Assembly (NCBI GenBank): GCA_003116995.1
Contig: BDSL01000093.1
Coordinates: 186,001 to 250,000 of the forward strand
Source of the DNA: Yamagishiella unicocca
Lineage: Eukaryota > Chlorophyta > Chlorophyceae > Chlamydomonadales > Volvocaceae
Direction of reading: 5' to 3'
Length of the DNA: 64,000 nucleotides
This document shows positions 54,889-64,000 of the stretch, one piece after another. The translations under genes and the position numbers were made by a program. The notes beneath the pieces are model-generated. The model saw only the letters and a program-made list of their open reading frames with translations. It was not told the origin of the DNA and searched no databases. The number at the start of each line of letters is the position of its first letter. Within the stretch, counting starts at the first letter, position 1.

Positions 54889-57533
54889 ACGCTGGGGGCA
54901 AGTTGCCCGTGACGTACTTACCTTGGGCGATGTGTGAGATAATTTCGTAATTTTACTTTCTCAACCCTTTGTTTCTTTCTTTTCCAAAAAGACCCAAATA
55001 GAGCTTGCAACGAGCTAAAAATCCTAATGCAAAGAGCGCCGCATTTCATGGCAGGTTGCGAAGTAGCGGCGGGAAGGCTGGTTCCTTGGATGTTGTTGTA
55101 ACTATTTATTGAAGTAAAATTCATAAAAATTCCGGAGGTGACTGGTTATGAAAGGCGTAGTAAAGCGTGCTTGTCTGGCGTCCGTGACGTACCGTGCGCA
55201 AGTATAGTCACCGACTGAATGCTAGCGCGAAAGCCTTCTTAGACCCGGCCAACAGCCACGTGGTTAAGTACCTCCGCCCAACGGTGGATTTCTGATTCTG
55301 AAGCCTCACATGCGTCGGCCGTGTGGTGGAGCAGGCTGCAAAATCCTCTGAGGGCGGCCATGCATGTCCTGAAACCGTCGGCGGCCAAAGCCACAGTTCA
55401 GTACAGTTGTCATTGTGGCTGCAGCCAACCGTGGTGCAGCTGTCGTTGTTTCCAGGCATTCACAGTGACTGTTCACGCAGCAGCAGTAGCAGCTCTGTCT
55501 GGTTCGGCGGCCCGTGACCGAGCGAGAGAGACCACATTGGCCACAGGCGCGGCCTCTGTCGTGAATGCTTTCATCGCTTTGCCGCTGCCGCCGCCGCCAC
55601 CGCCAAGATCGCCGGCATCTGCCTGAACCTCAACACTGTTGCGATCTGCACCTCTGCTGCTGCCGCTGCCGCCGCCGCCACGGTTCGCGGATTTCCTTTG
55701 TGCACACCGACGACTGTTGCTGCCATGGCTATTGAAATCACTGGAGGCGCCGGCACCCAAGCCCCCGCGCCCAATTCCATTAACGGTGCTATCGCTGACC
55801 GTGATGCGGCTGGTGAGCCAACAGCTGCTGCTGGTGATGAGCAGTAGAAGCAAGTCAACTCGTGGGTGTGGCCGCATGCAGGGAGGGGAGGTCGCGTCAC
55901 GGCGACGGGAGGGGGCGCCAGGGTGGCCGTTCATCACGGTGGACGGTCATTACCCTCAAATGGTCCTTGCCGCAACAAGTAGACGTCCCTCGTCGAGCAA
56001 AATATGGAAAAGTTGGTGAATCTGACACGGGGAAATGCCTCTCGACAAAACAGCAGCAGTGGCGGTGGGGGGAGAAGCAGTAGCAGACAGGGGGACAAAA
56101 GCATCCACATCCACTGCAGCGGTAATGGCACAACAGGGCGCCTCAGTGGCGGATGGCTGCTTGTGCCTCGAGTCGACACCAGAATCCCGCTCCCATCTGA
56201 CCAGCAGCGTGCAGGCGATCGCCCTACACATCCACTGCTGTCCCGGTGACAGCCGCCAAGGGGCGAGATCATGGGGGGCCCCTTTGGTAAAGCTAAAATG
56301 AAAGGAGAAAAACAACGGTGAACAGCCCTTTAGCCGATGTGAAAACAATATGAAAACGGCGGTGTGCGCGTTTTTGCGAAATTCGTTGGGATGGGGGGAT
56401 ACGGGCTCGCGCATTTCGAGGGTACCTGTCCGACGGCACTCCAACCCGGGCCCAGAGGCCCATCTGACCAGAGGGGTCCGGCCGGCTGATATGGGATGAG
56501 GACACGTTCATCATAATTGCAACCTTTTGAGAATGGTGGTGTGCGCGTCTTTGCGAAATCCGTTGTCGTTGGGGTTGGGGAGATATGGGCTCGCGCATTT
56601 CGAGGGTGCCTGTCCGACTGCCCTCCAACCCGGGTCCAGAGGCCTCAGAGATGGTCGAGGAATCCGAGGAGGTTTCTGGGGCATTCGACTTCAAAACCTG
56701 ATCACCTGATGTGCAGGCGGGGGTGCGGAAGGGGGTGCAAGAGGAGAAGCGACCCTGCATGTGCGTTAACATTCCCCCGTTCCTCCTAAAGCCATTTACG
56801 ATGTACGTGCGGCCGCGATGTCTCCCATCATGCATGCTGTGTGCGGTTTTATGTCGAAACAATGTGGTTTCTGCTCAAGGTTGTCGTTGGGCTGAGTGTC
56901 GTCTTGGCCTGGTTAAGGAACACAGCCGAATCAGACCGCCTTCCGTTTGATAACTCTGCAACGTGTTTCGGGTCCAGCACATATTTCCATTCCGGATACA
57001 CCGTAACATGGTCGTCTACATTCCAAGAAATCCCAGCATCACTACTCTTGATGCTCAGTATGGAACTTTGGCGGTTCCGCGTGTTCGCGTGTCCGCGTGT
57101 GCTCCAAGGGTCGCGGAGAACGGGGATAGGAGCTGTAACATTTTATTTCATTACAGGGTGCAGATTCACGTCATCTATTCATTACACGCTGCGAACCTGG
57201 CGTATGCAATTAGTCGGCGCAATAATGCACGAACGATGCAAGCATGACCTCGCGGCTGGTGCGTTTCGTAACCTTGCAAAACATATTCGGTCATACAAAT
57301 TGCATCTTTTAATCACAAATTTCAGGACTCTTAGCAGTGCCTTCATGCCGCTTCCCGCCGCTACTTCGCAACATGTCATGAAATGCGGCGCTCTTTGCAT
57401 TAGGGTTCTTAGCTCGTTGCAAGCACCATTTGGGTTCTTTTAGGAAAGATTGAAACAAAGGATTGAGGAAGTAAAATTACGAAATTGTCTCACACATCGT
57501 CCAAGTACGTCACGGGCAACTTGCCCCCAGCGT
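54889..57533. mobile_element. 2.65-kb element bounded by inverted repeats of about 190 bp
   Basis: The left end reads inward from ACGCTGGGGGCAAGTTGCCC at 54889. The right end (57,344-57,533) is its reverse complement over roughly 190 bp with scattered changes; shared blocks include GTGACGTACTT, GATGTGTGAGA, TTTCGTAATTTTAC, GCAACGAGCTAA and AAAGAGCGCCGCATTTCATG. Both arms stop at the same terminal sequence, as expected for terminal inverted repeats. The interior has no recognisable transposase. The longest frame (56841-57443) partly overlaps the right arm and is not convincing. A non-autonomous DNA transposon, or foldback element, is the likely explanation. I find no clear target-site duplication. 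Confidence 0.65.
56348..56645. repeat. Direct duplication of about 115 bp inside the 2.65-kb element
   Basis: Two copies (about 56,348-56,462 and 56,525-56,643) share GGTGTGCGCGT, TTTGCGAAAT, GGGCTCGCGCATTTCGAGGG and CTCCAACCCGGG in the same order, with about 85 percent identity by eye. Confidence 0.85.
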
Positions 57534-58158
57534 CAAGCGATCTATGTCCAATAAAGCACACGTACGACACTGGACGACATGTAGCATATGCACACCCTTT
57601 AATGTGATCGAGGGCAAATTTATCGAGGCGAGATCGACGGATCGACGTAATGTTTCTCAGTCTTGTGTCCATTGACCCCTGGATTAACAGGTAGGACTCG
57701 TGCCATATGAAAGTACGGATATAACACCATCAAGTAACGCAGGCACTGTCGCTCAACTCACAACGGCCGAGCAAGGTACGTGATTCGGTGGCTTACGGCG
57801 TTTACGGCAACTTATTTATGTCAAAAGCTTGCGCCCGCAGCCTGTGTGGTGTACTTAATTGAGGGTAAGTTCTGAATTGCGTACGGCTTCCATTTCGCTT
57901 TATTTGTTCCACCATAAAAACCAACGCTACCTGGTACTGTGTGGCTGTGCCAATGCCAACGGACTTAACGTGAGCGAAGCGGAGACGGCAAAACGATATA
58001 TTAAACAGCGACGTCGACCCGAAACAAGGAGCAGGTAAACGTCGGTAGCACACATGCTGAACAACCGAACAAAAACGATAACCACTATGTATCGATGTAA
58101 CACGCCAGACTCAATCGTGCAGGCTCTTGGCCGCACTGGTGCAGCTGCCCGTTGAAAA
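57534..58158. other. Upstream region of the lectin gene
   Basis: No gene is seen between the inverted-repeat element and the signal-peptide exon. The region should contain the promoter and 5' UTR; I cannot identify specific elements. Confidence 0.4.
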
Positions 58159-61100
58159 ATGCGCTGGCGGAGTGCGTTTGCCGTTGTTGTCGCGATCTTG
58201 GTGACCGCTGGCGGTTCATCAGCAGCACTCAGTTTTGCAGCGGCACAGGGTACGTATGTGCGGGTCCGGGTGCGGCGGGTGCGATTAGGAAGTCTACAGT
58301 ATCGGCCTATCGCTAGAGCTAGCTCAACTGCTGGGCAGTGGCTGGCTGCTGGGAGGGCAACTCGATGTCTGACTGTAGTAGGGAAGATGGTTACGAACAT
58401 GCGTTGCACTGTTTGAAACCACCCCCCAGCAGGACCGGTATAATGGCTGCTGGGTCGTCGAATTGTTCGTTGGGTGGCCAACATAAAGGCACAGCAAGAT
58501 TGGGCATGCCAAAATGCAGCGGCCGGTGCATACATTCCTATCCGCTTGCGCAGGTGGGCAAGCCGCCTTCTCCCAACCCGCTCTCGCCCAAAACCCGGAG
58601 CCCAAGCCGCCTTCCCCCAAGGCCCCGCCGCACCCACCCTGCTCTGCTGCCAGCGCGAGCCTGGAGCAGGGTCCGTTTGGTGCAGGGCCGTCAGGACCGG
58701 CTTACAGATTTGATGACACAGCACTTGCGGCGGGTGGCGGCTCACCTATCTCGGCCATCACCGTCATGTCCGGATCATGGATCAACTCCATCCAGGTAAT
58801 TATCGCAGCCAATCAAGCTATGATATCCTGTCCTCTCGAGGCTGGCGCTAGGTAGGAAAGCCAGGCACTCATCGTCCTCACACGCACATACAGTCCATTT
58901 ATCATTTTTTCCTCACTCTAACATAAGCAGTTCCCCGTTTAAAGACATTGGTTTTCATTAAGCCTGCTTGGCAACATCCTTCATGCCCCTCCCCCGATTC
59001 GCCCGCTGATTTGCCCGCCGCCGCCGCTCTCCCTCGCACCTACCGCCTCCAGGTCACGTATGGGAGCAACACCGCTCCCCGCCACGGTGGTGCCGGCGGC
59101 AGCCTCAACAGCGCCCTTGTCCTGGAGCCAGGCGAGTACGTGGTGTCCGTCACCGTGTGGTACAGCCAGTACGTTGATGGCATCAAGCTGGTGACGAGCT
59201 CCGGCCGGCAGCAGGTCCGTGGGCAGGGGACTGTAAGCATGAAAAGGGGCAGGGGACTGTAAGCATGAAAAGGGGCAGGGGTATTGTAATCGAGCCTGCG
59301 TACCTGCCTGCCCACCGTAAGTATCCTGCCTGCTGGCATGCGTTAGTGGCCCACACACCGACGCCGACCAACCCGAACATCGCCCGATGATGAGCAGGTG
59401 TTGGGTAACGAGGGCGGCGGTTCGAGCCCCACAACCGCCACACCATGCGTTGCTGGCGCCCAGCAGCCTCGCCTGGTCGCCATCATGGGTACGTGCAAGC
59501 CTTCCATTTAGACCGCCGCGCAAACCGACGACGACCGGCACCGGACCCTACCTGCATCCAGCCTAGCCATTCTCATCCAGCAGGCCCCCGGTGCATGACA
59601 GCACGCATGGCAGAAGCGCCGTGTTAGTTACCTCCCCGTGCACGCAGCTCCTACCGAATCCTTTCGCTCCAGCTCGCACACACGCCCATCCTTATTAGTA
59701 CCCACCTGAAGTAGCAAGCAATCTAAAGGGGCGACATCTCGCTCACGGGTCTCGCCATCAGCTGCTGGTTGTTAGGCTAACCATATCAGCAGATAGCCTC
59801 GCCACAACAAATTGCTATCTAGTACGTAGTTGCGCTTCTGTCACGTCAAGCCGTCGTGCACCTCCAATTCTTGCCTAATTTGAACCCTAAAAATTATATA
59901 CCCACGCAGGCATCTCCAATCTGAACCTGGAAGCCATTACTTTTGTATGGTCCGTGCTGAATCCGACGCCTCCTCCAATGCCACCATACCCGCTCCAAAG
60001 CCACCTTCTCGCAAGACACCTTGGCCATACTTATAAGCCACCTTCGGCAAAGCCACCTTCGGCAAAGTCACCTCCGCCCAAGCCACCTTCGCCCAAGCCA
60101 CCTTCGCCCAAGCCACCTTCGCTAAAGCCACCTTCGCCAAAGCCACCTTCGCCAAAGCCACCCTCGCCAAAGCCACCTTCGCCAAAGCCACCTTCGGCAA
60201 AGCCACCTTCGCCAAAGCCACCTTCGCGCAAGCCACCTTCGCGTAAGCCACCTTCGCTCAAGCCACCTTCGCCAAAGCCACCTTCGATAAAGCCACCTTC
60301 GATAAAGCCACCTTTGCCCAAGCCACCTTCGCCAATGCCACCTTCGCCAATGCCACCTTCGCCAAAGCCACCCTCGCCAAAGGCACCCTCGCCAAAGCCA
60401 CCTTCGCCAAAGCCACCTTCGCCAAAGCCACCTTCGCCAAAGCCACCTTCGCCAACGCCACCTTCGCCAAATCAAAGTCCCCCGAGCGCACCTCCCCCGC
60501 GCGCTACCTGCGGCAATTCGACCAGTGCAAGCTTGGAGCAGGGTCCGTTTGGTGCAGGGCCGTCAGGATCGGCTTACAGTTTCGACGACACAACGTTTGC
60601 AGCAGAACCTATCTCGACCATCACCGTCATGTCCGGGGCATGGATTGATTCCATCCAGGTACGTTATAATCGCAACCAATCATCAAGCTAGCTATCGTAT
60701 CCTACCCTGTTGATTGAACATTGCGTGCGTGGTCCCCGAGCGGCGAGGCTGGCGGTACTTAAAAAAGGCAGGTAGGCCTCCATTGTTCTTCTACTGACCC
60801 TGCGTGCACGGCAACATCTGATTCATCGTGGCGCTCGCCGACTTGCTTGCCCGCCGCTCTCCCTCCACCTACCGCCTCCAGGTCAAGTACGGGAGCAACA
60901 CCGCTCCCCGCCGCGGTGGTGCCGGCGGCCACATCAACAGCACCCTTGTCCTGGCGCCAGACGAGTACGTGGTGTCCGTCATCGTGCGGCACGGCTTGTA
61001 CGTTGATGGCATCACACTGGTCACGAGCTCCGGCCGGCAGCAGGTGGGCCAGGGACGGACGGCGCGCGCTAGGTAGGGATAATGTAATTATTGGCCTGTA

Positions 61101-63785
61101 TTGCCAAATTTCTCGACATATCCCAAAAAAATAGGAACTCGGTCAATAGCATTCATTGTATTGGACGTATCCACGTCTCTAGCATTTTGGGCCATACGTA
61201 CCAGGAATAGGTTATCTTAGCTACTGTCACCAAACGACCAGCTGGCTTAGCTGCAACGACGCACGCACTACCGGTACCAAATTTCCGACGTAGCGTGGCC
61301 CCAAGTAAAAGTAAGAAAATCGGTCAAACACATACATCCTATAATATTAAAAGCATCCATGTCTCTAACGTTTTGGGCCATGCGTGTCAGGAATTTTGAT
61401 GTTTTCACTGTTGCCAAACGACGCAGTCCATAATTTCTGACATGGCCCTGCTTATTACCTACCCGCCGTATGTATGTATCCTGACATATATGCCGGCGTT
61501 ACCGGCCCACACACGGCGCGCGCTGACCAACTAACCCATCCAAACACTGCCTGAGCGTGCAGGTGTTGGGCAACAAGGACGGCCCGAACCCCACAACCGC
61601 CACACCATGCGTTGCTGGCGGCCAGCAGCCTCGCCTGGTCGCCATCATGGGTATGTGCAAGTTGTTAAAAACAAATAAGACATACTGCCCGTGGGGCGTG
61701 TTGCCTCCTCCACGGTTCAATATTTCTTTCACCCCCTGATGAAGGGGCAATCTATCCGAAGGGGTGTTCATGGATCGATGTCAGCTCAAGTAGTAAGCGA
61801 GCCATCCAGCTGATATGCTGGTTGTTAAAAAGAGGTGGCCGCTCCCGAGCGAGCGACGCAATCGCCCAGCCAGTGTGCAGCGGTTCTGTGGAGTCAACTC
61901 CGATTGATCCTTGCCTAACTCCAAATCCCTGCTGAAAATGTGCCGCCGACTAATAACATACGGCTTGTGCACGTGTACATACGTCCACGCAGGCATCTCC
62001 GATCTGTTCCTGGAGGCCATTACATTCTTGTGGTCCGTGGTGGACCTGCTACCGCCTTCCGTGGTGATGGGTCCCTTCGGCGGGGGAGGCGACGCCGTGT
62101 TCAGCGAGGAGCCGCCGTCAGCAGCCCCAGGCGCGCAACTGAGCGGAATCCGTATCTTTTCAGGTTCCTGGGTTGACGCGATTCAGGTGCGGACACAATT
62201 ATTACGTAAGCCTCCTGCTTTTGCTTGCTCCTTACCTTATTTAACTTGCGGACCTTTGTGGTTTTGGGTTGTGCGAGTGCGGCTAACGTTCTATTACTGG
62301 AATAGCTAGGCAGTGGGCCGCTTGAGTAGTCCTGCTGGTCAGTAATTAATATGGACACCTGCCTTGATTAAATGATTGCCGGGCGAGGGCACGGGCGGCC
62401 ACACCGGCCGGCGGGCAGTTTCGCCTGCAATTAAAATGAAGTCAATGAACCTACTCTTGTACCCCCGGTCGAGAGCATGTGCATGGCGGCGGCGGATGCA
62501 TGGGATTATTATAATTGGAGTCTATCTGCTGCCTAGCCCCGTGACGTTGCTGCTGCTTATTAAGTTCCTGCTCGCTCCAGCTCTCGCCATCTATGCCAGC
62601 GTACGCATTGGCGCCTCCAAACCATTAGTTGGAAGCGCCCCTCACTCCCAGTCACGAGCGACGACGTCCGGCATCCCTCGGGCAGATGGAACGACCACAC
62701 GTATGTATCTTAGCTATCGACCTACCACGCACGCCATTCAGACTCAGTGACGTATAATTAACACCAGTAGTCGTCGCTCGCAAACGCGCGCAGGGCACCA
62801 TCACTTCGTTAGTTGTCGTCCGCGACAACCGTTTTGGGCGCGAAAGCTCGCTGCTCGAGAGCTCGACCGAGCCTGGAGCCAATCAACCATTACCTAGCAC
62901 AGCCCCGAACCATGCACCCAGCGGCTGATACGTACCCGGTTCCCAATCTGCTTCGTTCGTGCCGCCAAAAGGCCGATTATTGACGACCCGCCGCTCATCC
63001 CGCCCGGCCACGCACCCCATGTATGTATGAGTGCAGGTGGCTTTTGGGGGTATTTGGGGCCCTATGCGTGGCGGCATGGGCGGGGGTACAATCTCGGAGC
63101 TGGTGCTGGCGGCTGACGAGGTGGTGGTTGCGGCAACTGTGCTTTCGGGAGGGTGAGTGCTGTGGCTTGGGGCACGCATGTTGGAGGCTGCGTGGCGTCA
63201 AAAAACAGGACAAAAATGAGGATAACGGTTTCCAGGTGGCGCGAGCGTATAGGGTGTACTAACACCCTCACCGCCCCGCCCCCGTAATACATGCTAGGCC
63301 TAGTGCCAGCGTACTCAGTATTATTATTATTATTATAACGGTTTCCAGGCGCGGCTGCAGCCACGTACGTGCGTGCGGAGCAGGCTCACACGCTGATGAG
63401 CTATATGTTCCTCATACAATATTACACGGATCTCATCTCTGCACGCTGCGAGCTGCTCCATCTATATATCTATCTATCTGTGACAGGGCACAGGCAGGAT
63501 GGAAGATGGACTGGGCAGCAGTAGTGCACATGCATAGGGACACGCACGCCGCCGCTCCAACACATACAATTGTCGTACACACATCTTCGCCGTACATAAC
63601 ATGGCGATGACAACCCCCTCCTGCATGTATGCAGGTATGTGGACGGCATGACTCTAACCACCAGCACCGGCCGCGTCGTGACGCTGGGCAGTGGGGGGGT
63701 CGCAGATCGGTTGGCCTCACCCTGCCCAGTGGGCGCCTACCGTTTGGAGGCCATACGTGGCACTGCTGGGCAGTTCCTGTCACAA
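58159..63785 (+). CDS. Secreted multi-domain jacalin-like lectin with PPSPK linker (3' end outside window)
   Basis: Ten exons are visible: 58159-58249, 58554-58795, 59053-59214, 59398-59488, 59910-60658, 60882-61043, 61563-61650, 61993-62186, 63037-63152, 63635-63785, all in phase, about 682 residues so far. Residues 1 to about 25 are a signal peptide ([20 protein letters not shown]). Three jacalin-type beta-prism domains follow. Each starts with GPFG(A/G)G, passes I(T/F)VMSG(S/A)W(I/V)(N/D)SIQ, then a Gly-rich strand (NTAPR(H/R)GGAGG), a GEYVVSV/DEYVVSV strand, YVDGI(K/T)LVTSSGR and PRLVAIMG. This family binds mannose or galactose-type sugars. Between domains 1 and 2 lies about 150 residues of KPPSP pentapeptides, typical of hydroxyproline-rich cell-wall proteins, so an extracellular-matrix role is likely. 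Domain 3 follows with almost no linker; its last strand should be in the next exon, beyond 64000. The exon 1-2 junction is the least certain. Confidence 0.88.
60035..60478 (+). repeat. Coding 15-bp minisatellite for KPPSP
   Basis: About 29 in-frame units of AAGCCACCTTCGCCA and variants encode (K)PPSP, with occasional A, R, L, I, M or T in place of the residue before K. The unit is three times five, so copy number can change without frame loss. The expected product is a polyproline-II rod suited to arabinosylated hydroxyproline. Confidence 0.93.
61090..61440. repeat. Duplicated intronic segment of about 180 bp
   Basis: Two diverged copies lie in the intron between exons 61043 and 61563. Both contain TCGGTCAA, ATCCA(C/T)GTCTCTA, the string TTTTGGGCCAT(A/G)CGT and CAGGAAT, spaced about 190 bp apart. 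Confidence 0.75.
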
Positions 63786-64000
63786 GTGAGTGCATACGTT
63801 AGCTGTTGTGGCAGCTATCCATCCGATTCAAGGTAAAGCCGCTGCCACTCCTCCGCCGCCATAAATATACCGAGTCGCCGTCCGCTTTGCTTATTGCTGC
63901 TGTGTCTGTGGAGTTTCTCGGAGGCTTTTTTTTCGCGGTTAATAACCAACACACGCTCAGCAGGGAGTCCTTACGTATGCGGACTCCTCCACATGCGCCA
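63786..64000 (+). other. Intron of the lectin gene, truncated by window edge
   Basis: Sequence after the GTGAGTGC donor at 63786. No acceptor leading to a convincing exon is seen before 64000. A short inverted repeat (GGAGTCC / GGACTCC, 10-bp spacer) lies at about 63,964-63,987. Confidence 0.55.

Noticed and set aside
56841..57443. 200-codon plus-strand open frame
   Set aside because: Its 3' half lies in the right inverted arm, the left arm encodes a similar peptide on the other strand, and composition and codon use do not resemble the supported genes.

Overview
The window looks like nuclear DNA of a volvocine/chlamydomonadalean green alga. The evidence is: GC-rich genes split into many short exons joined by GTGGGT/GTGAGT donors; TGTAA-type polyadenylation signals; a ciliary central-apparatus gene (CFAP221/FAP221); a secreted protein with (K)PPSP hydroxyproline-rich-glycoprotein repeats; and introns packed with minisatellites. 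Nothing bacterial (operons, Shine-Dalgarno sites, CRISPR) is present. Nearly all long ORFs here are open only because GC-rich tandem repeats lack stop codons.

Layout. 1-9.5 kb: gene-poor, with two inverted copies of an intron-containing tRNA-Leu(CAA), a tRNA-His(GTG), a tRNA-derived SINE-like element and decayed transposon coding sequence. 10.37-32.11 kb, minus strand: one large gene that I rebuilt as 36 exons in a single continuous frame (about 1,309 aa), mostly helical and not recognised. 32.12-32.98 kb: a probable bidirectional promoter. 32.98-44.49 kb, plus strand: CFAP221/FAP221 (PCDP1), 15 exons, about 948 aa, every intron phase consistent. 45.81-50.92 kb, minus strand and convergent with it: a WDR82/SWD2-type WD40 protein, 8 exons. 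51-58 kb: no supported gene, but a 2.65-kb element with inverted repeats of about 190 bp. 58.16 kb to the window edge, plus strand: a secreted protein with three jacalin-like lectin domains and a PPSPK linker, truncated by the window.

The most unusual signal is in the introns. In at least six introns of the two large genes a minisatellite starts at the 5' splice site, and in several the repeat unit contains the end of the exon plus the GT donor. One intron therefore holds about 40 copies of its own exon/donor junction (21.6-23.4 kb), another four exact extra donors 56 bp apart (39.24-39.46 kb). On top of this, three families of short (about 25-90 bp) dispersed elements occur in both orientations in introns of three unrelated genes. 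FAP221 acts in the ciliary central apparatus, the WD40 gene in chromatin and transcription, and the lectin gene in the extracellular matrix. Nothing suggests a shared pathway; the common theme is intron architecture. Exon boundaries were derived by hand from splice motifs and reading-frame phase and have not been checked against transcripts.
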